In this document: one piece after another, positions 26,070 to 35,564 of the stretch
Numbering within the stretch: position 1 is the first letter of the stretch
Layout of the letters: every line of letters begins with the position of its first letter
From: Caballeronia turbans
GTDB taxonomy: Bacteria; Pseudomonadota; Gammaproteobacteria; Burkholderiales; Burkholderiaceae
Direction of reading: 5' to 3'
Length of the DNA stretch: 64,000 bases
Assembly (NCBI GenBank): GCA_001544655.2
Contig: FCOD02000008.1
Coordinates: forward strand, 186,001-250,000
Notes under the pieces: model-generated
The model's input: the letters and a program-made list of their open reading frames with translations, nothing else
What the model was told of the DNA's origin: nothing
The model's database searches: none
Translations under genes and position numbers: made by a program

Positions 26070-28808
26070 TCAATGCGCTTCTTCCCAGTTGTTGCCGACA
26101 CCGACTTCCGCCACCAGCGGCACCTTCAGCTTCGCGACGCCGCACATCAAATCAGGTAAGCGCTTCCTGACCTCGGGCAGCGCTTCCTCGGGCACTTCGA
26201 GCACGAGTTCATCGTGCACCTGCATGATCATCTTCGCGCCGATGCCCGAACTTTCGAGCCAGTCCTGCACCGCGATCATCGACAACTTGATGAGATCGGC
26301 GGCCGTGCCCTGCATCGGCGCGTTGATCGCGGCGCGTTCCGCCGCCTGACGGCGCGGCCCGCTGCCGCCGTTGATCTCGGGCAGCCACAGACGCCGGCCG
26401 AATACCGTCTCGACGAAGCCATTCGCCTTCGCGCTGATGCGTGTGTTCTCCATATACGCCGCCACGCCCGGATAACGCGCGAAATAGCGGTCGATATAAA
26501 GCTTGGCCGCATCGCGCGTGATGCCGAGATTCGACGCGAGCCCGAACGAGCTCATGCCGTAGATCAAACCGAAGTTGATGACTTTCGCGATGCGACGCTG
26601 ATCGTTATCGACTTCGAGCGGCGTGACGCTGAACACTTCAGATGCTGTCGCGCGATGCACGTCCTCGCCTTCCTTGAACGCGCGCATCAGCGATTCATCG
26701 CCGGAAATATGCGCCATGATGCGCAGTTCGATTTGCGAGTAATCCGCCGACACGATCTTGCGGCCCGGCGGCGCGATGAACGCTTCACGAATGCGCCGCC
26801 CTTCGCCCGTGCGCACCGGGATGTTCTGCAAGTTCGGCTCGTTCGACGACAGGCGCCCTGTCACCGCGACGGCCTGCGCATAGTTCGTGTGCACGCGTCC
26901 CGTCGATGCATTCACCATGCGCGGCAGCTTGTCCGTATAGGTGGACTTGAGTTTCGACAGCCCGCGATGCTCGAGCAGCACCTTCGGCAACGGATAGTCT
27001 TCCGCCAGCTTTTGCAGCACTTCTTCATCGGTGGAAGGCGCGCCGCTCGGCGTCTTTTTCACGACCGGCAATTGCAGCTTCTCGAAGAAGATCTGGCCGA
27101 TCTGCTTGGGCGAGCCGAGATTGAATTCGCCGCCCGCGAGTTCATAGGCTTGCGCCTGCAAATCGATTAGACGCTTGGCGATTTCGTTGCTCTGTTTATC
27201 GAGCCGTTCGCGATCGATCAGTACACCGTTACGTTCCATCTTGCGCAGCACGCGCGACGTCGGCATTTCGATGTCGCGATACACGTGCAACAGGCCTTCC
27301 TCCTGCGCCACTTGCGGGTAGAGCGCGTGATGCAGGCGCAACGTGATATCCGCGTCTTCGGCTGCATAGGCCGAGGCCTTGTCGAGCGGCACTTCGTCAA
27401 AACCGATCTGCGACGCGCCCTTGCCCGCGACGTCTTCGTACTTGATCGTCTTCACGCCGAGATGACGCAACGCGAGGTTGTCCATGTCGTGCGGCCGGTG
27501 CGACTCGAGCACATACGATTGCAGCAGCGTGTCGTGCTCGACGCCGCGCATTTCGATGCCGTAGTTGGCGAGCACCTGCTCGTCGTACTTCAGGTGCTGA
27601 CCGACCTTTTTCTTCGATGCGTCTTCGAGCCAGGGCTTGAGCTTCGCGAGCACTTCATCGCGCGGCAACTGCTCGGGCGCATCCGGACCGCGATGCGCGA
27701 CCGGTATGTAGGCCGCATGGCCGGGCTCGGTCGACACCGACATGCCGACGATCTGCGCGGTCATCGGATCGAGCGATGTGGTCTCGCTGTCGAAGGACGT
27801 GATCTCCGCTTCGTTGATGCGCTTGAACCAGGCGTCGAACTGCTCCCACGTCTGTACCGTCTCGTAGTGATGCACGATTTCGGTGACTTCCGCAGGCGGC
27901 GTATCGGTGGGGCCTTCGACCGCATCGGCGATGTCGATTTCGCGCAGCCACGTCTTGAAGCCATGACGCATGAACACGTCGCGCAGTTCGTCGCGCGACT
28001 CGGGACGCGTGACGAGCGTGCCGTCGATCGACTCGATCTGCGAAGTGAGGTCGCATTCCGTGTGCACGGTGACGAGCTTTCTCGCCATCGGCAGGAAGTC
28101 CAGAGCCTTGCGCAGATTGTCTCCTACCGCACCCTTGATCTCGCCGGCATGTTCTACGATGCCATCAAGGGTTTCGTATTGCGTGAGCCATTTGAGCGCT
28201 GTCTTGGGGCCACACTTCTCGACGCCCGGCACGTTATCGACGGTATCGCCGATGAGCGACAGATAGTCGACGATTCGCTCCGGCGGCACGCCGAACTTCG
28301 CGAGCACGCCGGCGCGGTCGAGCGTTTCGTTGGTCATCGTATTGATGAGGGTGACATGATCCGTCACGAGCTGAGCCAGATCCTTGTCGCCCGTCGACAC
28401 GATCACCTTCATGCCGCGCTTCTCGGCAACGACTGCGAGCGTGCCGATGACGTCGTCGGCCTCGACGCCTTCGATCATGACGAGCGGCCAGCCGAGCGCG
28501 CGCACGGCGACGTGAATAGGCTCGATCTGTCTGGAGAGGTCTTCCGGCATGGAGGGCCGGTTGGCTTTGTATTCGGCGTACCAGTCGTCGCGGAAAGTCT
28601 TGCCTTTGGCATCAAATACGCACGCGCTATACTCTGCATTGATTTCGCGCCGCAAGCGCCGCAGCATGTTGATCATCCCATACAGAGCGCCGGTGGGCCC
28701 GCCGTCGGGGCCTCGCAAGTCCGGCATCGCATGGTAGGCCCGGTACAAGTAGCTAGAACCGTCGACCAATAGCAGGGTCTTACCTTCAAGACTTAGTTCT
28801 TCAGGCAT
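26070..28808 (-). CDS. polA: DNA polymerase I
   Basis: PolA fills gaps and removes Okazaki primers. The 912-residue protein has all three parts: the N-terminal 5'-3' exonuclease (TLLLVDGSSYLYRAYHAMPD at the start, VEADDVIGTLA, STGDKDLAQLV), a 3'-5' proofreading domain (TSFDSETTSLDPM, with the DxE motif), and the polymerase domain with SADYSQIELRIMAHISGDES (motif A), RRIAKVINFGLIYGMSSFGLA and MIMQVHDELVLEVPE (motif C). ATG 28808 was chosen; TTG 28817 is an alternative. No ribosome-binding purine run is visible upstream. The start lies one base from the divergent LOG-family start. Confidence 0.97.
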   Translation of the reverse strand: MPEELSLEGKTLLLVDGSSYLYRAYHAMPDLRGPDGGPTGALYGMINMLRRLRREINAEYSACVFDAKGKTFRDDWYAEYKANRPSMPEDLSRQIEPIHVAVRALGWPLVMIEGVEADDVIGTLAVVAEKRGMKVIVSTGDKDLAQLVTDHVTLINTMTNETLDRAGVLAKFGVPPERIVDYLSLIGDTVDNVPGVEKCGPKTALKWLTQYETLDGIVEHAGEIKGAVGDNLRKALDFLPMARKLVTVHTECDLTSQIESIDGTLVTRPESRDELRDVFMRHGFKTWLREIDIADAVEGPTDTPPAEVTEIVHHYETVQTWEQFDAWFKRINEAEITSFDSETTSLDPMTAQIVGMSVSTEPGHAAYIPVAHRGPDAPEQLPRDEVLAKLKPWLEDASKKKVGQHLKYDEQVLANYGIEMRGVEHDTLLQSYVLESHRPHDMDNLALRHLGVKTIKYEDVAGKGASQIGFDEVPLDKASAYAAEDADITLRLHHALYPQVAQEEGLLHVYRDIEMPTSRVLRKMERNGVLIDRERLDKQSNEIAKRLIDLQAQAYELAGGEFNLGSPKQIGQIFFEKLQLPVVKKTPSGAPSTDEEVLQKLAEDYPLPKVLLEHRGLSKLKSTYTDKLPRMVNASTGRVHTNYAQAVAVTGRLSSNEPNLQNIPVRTGEGRRIREAFIAPPGRKIVSADYSQIELRIMAHISGDESLMRAFKEGEDVHRATASEVFSVTPLEVDNDQRRIAKVINFGLIYGMSSFGLASNLGITRDAAKLYIDRYFARYPGVAAYMENTRISAKANGFVETVFGRRLWLPEINGGSGPRRQAAERAAINAPMQGTAADLIKLSMIAVQDWLESSGIGAKMIMQVHDELVLEVPEEALPEVRKRLPDLMCGVAKLKVPLVAEVGVGNNWEEAH

Positions 28809-28809
28809 T

Positions 28810-29559
28810 ATGAACAAGAGAAAAGTGATTCCGAGTCTGCGATCACTCGCAGATCAAGAGCGCGCGACGGCCAAGAAGGCTCGCGCATCGTGGCAGATGT
28901 TCACGATTATGGCAGAGTTTATCGAGGCGACCGAGTACCTCTCGGAGATTCGCCCTGCCATCAGCATCTATGGTTCGGCGCGTCTGAAACCGGAGTCGCC
29001 GTACTATCAGCTCACGATCGAAATCGCGCAGAAATTCTCCGACGCGGGCTTCGCCGTCATATCGGGCGGCGGGCCGGGCATCATGGAAGCGGCCAATAAA
29101 GGCGCGCATGCGGGCAAGTCGCCTTCGGTGGGTCTGAATATCGAACTGCCGCACGAGCAATCGGGCAATCAGTGGCAGGATATCTCGCTGCGCTTCCGGC
29201 ACTTCTTCACGCGCAAGGTGACGTTCGTGAAGAATTCGGATGCGGTCGTGGTGATGCCGGGCGGCTTCGGTACGCTGGATGAACTTGCCGAAGTGTTGAC
29301 GCTGATTCAGACCAAGAAGTCGCGTCACGTGCCGATCGTGCTCGTCGGCGCGGAGTTCTGGGCCGGGCTGCTCGACTGGTTCAAGAACACGTTGCTTACC
29401 AACGGCGTGATCAGCCCGAAAGATCTCGATCTGATGCAGGTGATCGATGATCCGGATCAGGTGCTGGATGCCGTGTTGCGGTTCTATGAAGACCGCGAAG
29501 ACTCGGTCGAGCAGCCGGCGGAAAGCAAGTCGGATGAGGATCGGATGTTTTATCTTTGA
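28810..29559 (+). CDS. LOG-family (TIGR00730) Rossmann-fold protein
   Basis: The 249-residue protein contains the signature PGGFGTLDELAEVLTLIQT with the PGGxGTxxE motif near residue 157, and SGGGPGIMEAANKGAHAGK near 85-105. Members studied in other organisms remove ribose 5-phosphate from cytokinin nucleotides or from other nucleoside monophosphates. A housekeeping nucleotide role is more likely here than hormone synthesis, but this is inference. It has an N-terminal extension of about 45 residues compared with short LOG proteins. The start is back to back with polA, so the promoter must lie inside polA. Confidence 0.9.
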   Translation: MNKRKVIPSLRSLADQERATAKKARASWQMFTIMAEFIEATEYLSEIRPAISIYGSARLKPESPYYQLTIEIAQKFSDAGFAVISGGGPGIMEAANKGAHAGKSPSVGLNIELPHEQSGNQWQDISLRFRHFFTRKVTFVKNSDAVVVMPGGFGTLDELAEVLTLIQTKKSRHVPIVLVGAEFWAGLLDWFKNTLLTNGVISPKDLDLMQVIDDPDQVLDAVLRFYEDREDSVEQPAESKSDEDRMFYL

Positions 29560-29885
29560 CGCGGTAGCACCAACCGTGCGAAAGGCCGTGTGCGCACACG
29601 GCCTTTGAGCTTGAAATTGTTGTAGCGCGCTTCTCATATCCCGGCACCGCAATGCCGCGGCATCACACATTTCCACAAAATATAGTTATCCGAAATGTAT
29701 CCTAGCGCCCCGCGCGGGCAGTTAGCCCTGCGTCTTGGCGCTCGCCATCGACACCCGCATACGACAACTGGCACCGGTCGATTTTTGCGTTTGTCGATAG
29801 CTTTCACTAATTAAATCTGGCTTTTCGAGATAGCGCCAATCGGAACGCCGTTGCCTTTGCCAGAAATGGCAAGCCCGGACCCAAC
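29560..29885. other. Intergenic region between LOG and lipoprotein genes
   Basis: These 326 bases hold the palindromic terminator of the LOG gene at the left edge and then a stretch less GC-rich than its surroundings (about 29670-29830), which probably holds the lipoprotein promoter. No gene or clear -35/-10 pair is supported. Confidence 0.4.
29581..29606. terminator. Palindromic terminator after the LOG gene
   Basis: A fully self-complementary 26-base sequence, with half-site AAAGGCCGTGTGC, forms a long stem with A and T tracts on its outer ends, so it could work in both directions. Confidence 0.7.
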
Positions 29886-30731
29886 ATGAAACATTTGTCG
29901 AATCGACCATTGCGGCTAGCCGCCGCCGCAGCCATGGTCATCTCACTGCTCGCCGCCTGCGACCAATCGAAAAGCCCTTCGAATTCCGTACCAGCCTCCG
30001 CCCCCCAGGACGGCAGGATCGCGCTGCTCAAGGACATCTCCGGCGTATGGACTCCGACCGCGACTCCCGGCCTGACCACGATCTACTACGCGGATAATCG
30101 CTTGCAAATCCTTCAGGGCGACACGCCGCTGGCCGTCACCTTGGGCGACGTGGACCCCGGCGAGGGAACGGTCAACGTCAACACAGTGGCGCGCGGCAAG
30201 GAAGAGATTCTCACCATCCGCAAACAGTGGAACACCGACCACACCGCCTACAACCTGTCGATGACCGGCAGCGATGGTTACCAGGAGACACTTGGCTTCG
30301 TGCGTCGAGTCAGCAATGACGATATGAACAGGATCAGCAGGCTCACTGTGGCAAAGACGCCTGTGCCGCAGCCTTCGCAGCCCGTCGAAACATCGCCCGC
30401 TTCCACCGTTCCGAGCGATCGCGGCGTCATCGATATGTGGCTGGGCGGCATCGACATGAATCTGCGCTCGTGCCCCGGCTCGACGTGCGCGGCCGTCATC
30501 GTCGTGCCGAAAGATTCGAAAGTGAACGCCGACACGTCAACGATTCGCAACGTCACCGAGTCGTCGGGTGCGAATACGCCTTGGGTACGCGTCACTTACG
30601 AGGGGGCATACTGCACGCCGGCCGAACTGGACCAACAGACCGGCTGTACACCGTCTCACGGCACCGAAGCGCCTGTCACTGGCTGGATGAACTACAGCCG
30701 GCTGCTGGCGGCCCCGCGCGCGCAGCAATAA
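29886..30731 (+). CDS. Putative outer-membrane or periplasmic lipoprotein, unknown function
   Basis: The 281-residue product has a lipoprotein signal: positive N terminus, hydrophobic helix and lipobox LLAAC with Cys at about residue 25. The mature part has two halves. The first (about 45-145) has GVWTPTATPGLTTIYYADN and may be a small beta domain. The second (about 180-275) has four Cys (RSCPGSTC, GAYCTP and TGC) and the pattern INLRSCPGSTC-like DMNLRSCPGSTCAAV that resembles bacterial SH3-type domains with VTGWMNYSRL at the end. A Pro/Ser/Thr linker joins them. Cell-envelope or peptidoglycan contact is possible. Function not recognised. Confidence 0.75.
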   Translation: MKHLSNRPLRLAAAAAMVISLLAACDQSKSPSNSVPASAPQDGRIALLKDISGVWTPTATPGLTTIYYADNRLQILQGDTPLAVTLGDVDPGEGTVNVNTVARGKEEILTIRKQWNTDHTAYNLSMTGSDGYQETLGFVRRVSNDDMNRISRLTVAKTPVPQPSQPVETSPASTVPSDRGVIDMWLGGIDMNLRSCPGSTCAAVIVVPKDSKVNADTSTIRNVTESSGANTPWVRVTYEGAYCTPAELDQQTGCTPSHGTEAPVTGWMNYSRLLAAPRAQQ

Positions 30732-30740
30732 ACGCTTGGC

Positions 30741-30761
30741 GGGCGGCATCTTGCGCCGCCC
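30741..30761. terminator. Hairpin between convergent lipoprotein and AMP nucleosidase genes
   Basis: GGGCGGC and GCCGCCC pair around a seven-base loop in the 48-base gap between the two convergent genes. There is no T-run, so termination strength is uncertain. Confidence 0.45.
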
Positions 30762-30779
30762 TCCTGTCATTAAGCGGCG

Positions 30780-32306
30780 TTACTGAAACGCCACCTCCGC
30801 GAAACTTCGCAACTTGCGGGAATGCAGCTTCGACAACCCGTTCTCGCGCAGCAATTCCATCGCTTTAACGCCGATCTGCAAGTGCTGATCCACTTGCGCT
30901 CGATAGAACTGATCGGCCATCCCGGGCAACTTCAGTTCGCCATGCAGCGGCTTGTCCGACACGCATAGCAACGTCCCGTACGGCACGCGAAAACGGAACC
31001 CGTTCGCCGCGATAGTCGCGCTTTCCATGTCGAGCGCCACCGCCCGGCTCTGCGACAGCCGACGCACCGGTTCGCGGTGATCACGCAATTCCCAGTTACG
31101 GTTATCGACGCTCGCGACCGTGCCCGTGCGCATCACGCGCTTCAGCTCGACGCCTTCGAGTTTCGTCACCTGCGCGACCGCGCGCTCCAGCGCAACCTGC
31201 ACTTCCGCGAGCGCCGGCACCGGAACCCACAGCGGCAGATCGTCATCGAGGACGTGGTCTTCGCGCACATAACCGTGAGCAAGCACGTAATCGCCCAGAC
31301 GCTGCGTGTTACGCAAACCCGCGCAGTGCCCGAGCATGATCCACGCGTGCGGCCGCAGCACGGCGATGTGATCCGTAATCGTCTTCGCGTTCGACGGCCC
31401 CACGCCGATGTTCACCATCGTGATGCCGCTGCCGTCCGCGCGCTTCAGGTGATACGCGGGCATCTGCGGCAGGCGCGCGGACGGCGTGCCTTCCTCGGGC
31501 TGTTCACCGAGATTCGCGTTGTACGTGACGACATCGCCCGGTTCGACGAACGACGAATACTCGCTGCGATACGCGCGCGTTTCCTCGTCGTCGGCGCGCG
31601 ACATCATCGTCCGGCCGAGCTTCACGAACTCGTCGATATAAAACTGGTAGTTCGTGTACAGCACGTAATTCTGGAAGTGCGTGGGCGAAGTCGCCGTGTA
31701 GTGTCTCAGCCGATGCAGCGAGAAATCGACACGCGCCGCCGTGAAGAGCGCGAGCGGATGCGGCTCGCCCGGGCCCGGCTCGTACGTGCCGTTGACGATC
31801 CGATCGTCGAGCAGCGCGAGGTCGGGTGTATCGAAGATATTGCGCATCGCGAGCAGCCGGTCCCGATCGAGATCGCCTTCGAGATGAATGCCTTCGGCGA
31901 ACGCGAAATGAATGGGAATGGGATGCGCGGACACGCCCACTTCGAGGCCCACGTGATGATTCTTCGTGAGCAGACGCAATTGCTCGCGATAGTAATCGCC
32001 GAAGAGATCGGGACGCGTGAGCGTCGTTTCATAGATGCCAGGACCCGCCACGAAGCCGTACGAGCGCCGCGAATCTATCTGCGTATTCAGTTCAGTACGC
32101 ACGCGCACGAACGGATAGCACGCGCGGACGCGATGCGTGAAGTGCTCGTTGCGGCGATAGCGCGCGAAGGCGTCGCGCAGGAACGCGGTATTCGCTTCAT
32201 AGATCGCGGAAAGGCGCGTGACGGCCGCGGCGGGATCCTCGAAGGATTCGGTCGGAAAATCGTTGGCGGGTGTGCCTTGCGTGCTCTGGGTCCGGTCGTT
32301 TGTCAT
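30780..32306 (-). CDS. amn: AMP nucleosidase
   Basis: Amn splits AMP into adenine and ribose 5-phosphate and helps control adenylate levels. The 508-residue protein has an N-terminal AMP nucleosidase domain (RYRRNEHFTHRVRACYPFVR and YEPGPGEPHPLALFTA) and a C-terminal phosphorylase-like catalytic domain with MVNIGVGPSNAKTITDHIAV, PHAWIMLGHCAGLRNTQRLG and ALDMESATIAANGFRFRVPY, in which the DMES acidic residues sit at the active site. Length is normal for the proteobacterial enzyme. Confidence 0.95.
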   Translation of the reverse strand: MTNDRTQSTQGTPANDFPTESFEDPAAAVTRLSAIYEANTAFLRDAFARYRRNEHFTHRVRACYPFVRVRTELNTQIDSRRSYGFVAGPGIYETTLTRPDLFGDYYREQLRLLTKNHHVGLEVGVSAHPIPIHFAFAEGIHLEGDLDRDRLLAMRNIFDTPDLALLDDRIVNGTYEPGPGEPHPLALFTAARVDFSLHRLRHYTATSPTHFQNYVLYTNYQFYIDEFVKLGRTMMSRADDEETRAYRSEYSSFVEPGDVVTYNANLGEQPEEGTPSARLPQMPAYHLKRADGSGITMVNIGVGPSNAKTITDHIAVLRPHAWIMLGHCAGLRNTQRLGDYVLAHGYVREDHVLDDDLPLWVPVPALAEVQVALERAVAQVTKLEGVELKRVMRTGTVASVDNRNWELRDHREPVRRLSQSRAVALDMESATIAANGFRFRVPYGTLLCVSDKPLHGELKLPGMADQFYRAQVDQHLQIGVKAMELLRENGLSKLHSRKLRSFAEVAFQ

Positions 32307-32538
32307 GATCTTGTGTCTTTCTTCAAATGCCCTCGTAGTGAATCGACATTAACACGGAAGAATGCGCGAACCATGAAGTCCGTCTGCATGTGAGTGCGTG
32401 CGATCACACCTCGCAACACCTTTTTGGTTCGTGGAGTCAAATTTCGCGAAACCAGCGCAAAATAAGGCGTTGGCCCAGCGTGGATCACTGAGTCGGCAAC
32501 CGTTTTGTTAGAATCCGGCCATCGCCTGGAGAACCATC

Positions 32539-32949
32539 ATGAAGCCGCACCTTTGCGCCGCCGCCGCGGCAGTCCTCGCCGCAGCAAGCTTCTGCGCATT
32601 CGCGCAGCCGGCGCAGCAAGCCGCAAACGCGGCACCTCAACCGGCGACCCAGAAAATGTCGCCGGAAGAAGCCGCGGGCCTTCCCGATCTCAAATCCATC
32701 AATCGTCCGCCCGCGAATGTCAGCTCGAAAGTCGAGATTTCGCCGCCGCGCACGCCGAGTTATCACGAACTGAGCACCAACGGCACCGAAATCACCGAAT
32801 TTCGTGACAAGGGCAAACCCGTCGAAATCGATGTGCATTCGAATTTCGGCACGCGCTACCAGATGAGCGCCCCGGCCGACACTTCGCCGCAAGTGCGTGA
32901 CAACGGCAAGGCGAGCACGCGCCTGCCCTCGATCAACCTGCGTTACTGA
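32539..32949 (+). CDS. DUF2782 domain-containing periplasmic protein
   Basis: A 136-residue protein with an N-terminal signal peptide (KPHLCAAAAAVLAAASFCAFA, cleavage near AFAQ), a Pro/Ala-rich linker and the DUF2782 core (ITEFRDKGKPVEIDVHSNFG, then GTRYQMSAPADTSPQV). No function is known for the family. It typically lies just upstream of thrB in beta-proteobacteria, as here, and may share its transcript. A TTAGAAT -10-like element lies about 25 bases before the start, and GGAGAACC precedes the ATG. Confidence 0.88.
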   Translation: MKPHLCAAAAAVLAAASFCAFAQPAQQAANAAPQPATQKMSPEEAAGLPDLKSINRPPANVSSKVEISPPRTPSYHELSTNGTEITEFRDKGKPVEIDVHSNFGTRYQMSAPADTSPQVRDNGKASTRLPSINLRY

Positions 32950-33067
32950 TCCCGTATCGCTCCCGGACCCGCTCCAGCCGGGCGGGTCGCGGCACCGTGG
33001 CTCCTCGCGCGGCGCCACCGTTCACAGGCCACTTCCTGGCCGTCCAACCTGACCGACGTTTTCCTGC

Positions 33068-34036
33068 ATGGCCGTCTTCACTCCCGTCACCAACGCCGAT
33101 CTCGGCGACTGGCTGCAAGACTACGATCTCGGCGATGTCGTCGAATTTCGTGGCATCCAGTCGGGCATCGAGAACAGCAACTTCTTTCTCACGACGACGC
33201 ACGGCGACTACGTGCTCACCATCTTCGAGAATCTCACGGCGACGCAGTTGCCGTTCTATCTCGATCTGATGCAGCATCTGGCGTCGCATCGTGTGCCCGT
33301 GCCCGACCCGATGCCGCGCCGCGACGGCTCGCTCTTCGGCATGCTGCACGGCAAGCCGGCGAGCGTCGTGACGAAGCTCGAAGGCGCACCCGAGCTTCAG
33401 CCAGCGCCCGCGCACTGCATCGAAGTCGGGCAGATGCTCGCGCGGCTGCATCTCGCGGGACGCGATTTTTCGCAGCATCAGCCGAATTTGCGCAGCCTTT
33501 CGTGGTGGCAGGAGAAGGCGCCGTCGATCGTCGATTTCCTGAGCGGCGAGCAGCGCGACCTGTTTGAAAGCGAGCTTGCGCATCAGGCGGCGTTCTTCGG
33601 CTCGGCGGATTACGCGTCGCTGCCCGACGGCCCGTGTCATTGCGATCTGTTCCGCGACAACGTGCTGTTCGCTCCCGGACGCGAGCATGCGCGGCTGGGC
33701 GGTTTCTTCGATTTCTACTTCGCGGGCGTCGACAAGTGGCTCTTCGACGTCGCCGTGACCGTGAACGACTGGTGCATCGACCTCGCGACGGGCGTGCTCG
33801 ATCCCGCGCGCGTCGACGCGTTGCTGCGCGCATATCAGACCGTTCGACCGTTCACGCCCGCCGAGGAGCGTCACTGGAACGACATGCTGCGCGCCGGCGC
33901 GATGCGCTTCTGGGTCTCGCGCCTTTTCGATTTCTATCGCCCGCGCGAGGCACAGTTGCTGAACGCGCACGATCCCGGCCACTTCGAACGCATTCTGCGC
34001 GAACGCGTCAAAGCCGCTTCTCAAGTCAACCGATAA
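33068..34036 (+). CDS. thrB: Homoserine kinase, ThrB2 type
   Basis: ThrB phosphorylates homoserine on the way to threonine. This 322-residue enzyme belongs to the APH-fold type used by beta-proteobacteria and pseudomonads, not the GHMP type of E. coli. Landmarks are [20 protein letters not shown] near 24-43, VLTIFE, and the kinase catalytic loop [13 protein letters not shown] near 190-202, followed by [18 protein letters not shown] with the metal-binding Asp region. Its neighbours, DUF2782 and a BPSS1780-type protein (10 bases downstream), are the usual companions. Confidence 0.95.
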   Translation: MAVFTPVTNADLGDWLQDYDLGDVVEFRGIQSGIENSNFFLTTTHGDYVLTIFENLTATQLPFYLDLMQHLASHRVPVPDPMPRRDGSLFGMLHGKPASVVTKLEGAPELQPAPAHCIEVGQMLARLHLAGRDFSQHQPNLRSLSWWQEKAPSIVDFLSGEQRDLFESELAHQAAFFGSADYASLPDGPCHCDLFRDNVLFAPGREHARLGGFFDFYFAGVDKWLFDVAVTVNDWCIDLATGVLDPARVDALLRAYQTVRPFTPAEERHWNDMLRAGAMRFWVSRLFDFYRPREAQLLNAHDPGHFERILRERVKAASQVNR

Positions 34037-34045
34037 CCTAGCGAC

Positions 34046-34867
34046 ATGCGACTGATCGAAGTTCCCGCCAAGACCGGCTACGTGTGGTTCCGTCAGGGCA
34101 TCTGGCTGTTCCGCCGCAACCCGTTTGCGTTTCTCACGGTGTTCTTCGCCTACCTGTTCGTGATGACGCTGATCTCGCGCGTGCCGCTCGTCGGCCCGCT
34201 CCTGCCATTGCTCTTCATCCCGGGCATCGCGGTCGGCTTCATGGCGGCGTGCCGCAACACGATCGCGGGCAAGCCCGTCTGGCCCACCATTCTCGTCGAC
34301 GGATTCCGTTCGTACGGCAGCGTCGTCGCACGGCGGCTGCTGGCGCTGGGCGCGCTGTATATCGTCGCGATGGCGGTGATCTTCGCGTCATCGGCACTCG
34401 TGGACGGCGGCACGCTGCTCAGCATCATGATGGGCGATGGCCCGAGCGGCGATCCGGAAACGGTCGCCGCGAGCTTCAGCCCCCTCGCGGTGCTCGTCGC
34501 GATGGCGTGCTATATCCCGGTCGCGATGCTGTTCTGGTTCGCGCCGATCCTCGTCGCGTGGCACGACGTGCCGCCCGCGAAGGCGCTGTTCTTCAGCCTG
34601 GTGTCGTGCTGGCGCAACCGTGGCGCGTTCATTTACTACGGCGTGCTGTGGATCGCAATCGCGCTCGCGGTGTCGTTCGGCCTGACCGCGCTGATGCAGG
34701 CGCTCGGCGCGGGTCAGGAAATGGCGCTCGCGGTGCTGATGCCCGCGTCGATCATCGTCACGACTGCGCTGTATTGCTCGTTCTACGCGACCTATCGCGG
34801 CTGCTTCGGTGTGAAGTCTGCCGACTCGCCGGACATTCCAGACGCGCCCGGCACGCCCAACGCCTGA
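34046..34867 (+). CDS. BPSS1780-family membrane protein
   Basis: A 273-residue inner-membrane protein with about six hydrophobic segments. The opening MRLIEVPAKTGYVWFRQGIW and RRNPFAFLTVFF are typical of the family, which is named after a Burkholderia pseudomallei protein and has no assigned function. It starts ten bases after the thrB stop and is probably in the same operon. The C-terminal 25 residues are polar and rich in Asp and Pro. Confidence 0.88.
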   Translation: MRLIEVPAKTGYVWFRQGIWLFRRNPFAFLTVFFAYLFVMTLISRVPLVGPLLPLLFIPGIAVGFMAACRNTIAGKPVWPTILVDGFRSYGSVVARRLLALGALYIVAMAVIFASSALVDGGTLLSIMMGDGPSGDPETVAASFSPLAVLVAMACYIPVAMLFWFAPILVAWHDVPPAKALFFSLVSCWRNRGAFIYYGVLWIAIALAVSFGLTALMQALGAGQEMALAVLMPASIIVTTALYCSFYATYRGCFGVKSADSPDIPDAPGTPNA

Positions 34868-34970
34868 GCGATTGCGGCGGATCGAACGGGCACGGCGATT
34901 CTTCGCGCGTGAAGCATTGCACGTACACTAACCGCATCGGCCGCCCCGGCCTTCCCGCCGCGCCTTCGCC

Positions 34971-35432
34971 ATGACTTCGCCCGACGCCTTGCCCGTGATT
35001 CCGCTCGAACTCGATGAGCAACTGTGCTTCGCGCTCTATTCGACATCGCTCGCGATGACGAAAGCGTACAAGCCGCTGCTGGAAAAGCTCGGACTGACAT
35101 ATCCGCAATATCTGGCGATGCTCGTGCTTTGGGAAGCCGACGATCTCACCGTGAAGGAAATCGCCGCGCGCCTCTCGCTCGATTCCGCGACGATGACGCC
35201 GCTGCTCAAACGCCTCGAAGCGCAAGGCTATGTCGAGCGCGTGCGTGGGGTGGAGGACGAGCGCCAGGTCTATATCCGCCTGACCGATGTCGGCCGGGCT
35301 CTGCGCCAGTCTGCCCAGGCGATTCCAACCGAAATCTACTGCGCGTCAGGCTCCGACATCGACGCGATGCTGCGCTTACGCGGCGATCTCGTGCGGCTGC
35401 GGGCCTCAATTAACGAATATCTGGGGCGCTAA
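34971..35432 (+). CDS. ohrR: MarR-family peroxide sensor OhrR
   Basis: OhrR represses ohr until organic hydroperoxides oxidise its sensor Cys. The 153-residue protein has the diagnostic N terminus [15 protein letters not shown] with reactive C19, a winged HTH ([20 protein letters not shown], then [19 protein letters not shown]), and a second Cys at 124 (EIYCASGSD). Two cysteines in these places fit the 2-Cys OhrR class known from Xanthomonas. It lies 132 bases upstream of ohr on the same strand, and a palindrome overlapping the predicted ohr promoter is the likely operator. Confidence 0.93.
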   Translation: MTSPDALPVIPLELDEQLCFALYSTSLAMTKAYKPLLEKLGLTYPQYLAMLVLWEADDLTVKEIAARLSLDSATMTPLLKRLEAQGYVERVRGVEDERQVYIRLTDVGRALRQSAQAIPTEIYCASGSDIDAMLRLRGDLVRLRASINEYLGR

Positions 35433-35465
35433 ATATGCAGCGATAGCGATTCGCTAAGCGGTCAA

Positions 35466-35500
35466 TTGCGATATTTTAATTTTCACGCTAATAATTAGCG
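35466..35500 (+). promoter_or_regulatory. ohr promoter with OhrR operator palindrome
   Basis: TTGCGA (35466-35471) and TAATAA (35489-35494), 17 bases apart, form a good -35/-10 pair for ohr. The -10 lies inside a perfect palindrome, CGCTAAT-A-ATTAGCG (35486-35500), so a bound OhrR dimer would block polymerase. Confidence 0.75.
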
Positions 35501-35564
35501 CGATATATTTACACCGTGGTGGACGCAATATCAATCTGACAACTGAAACCCACGGAGCGAAACG

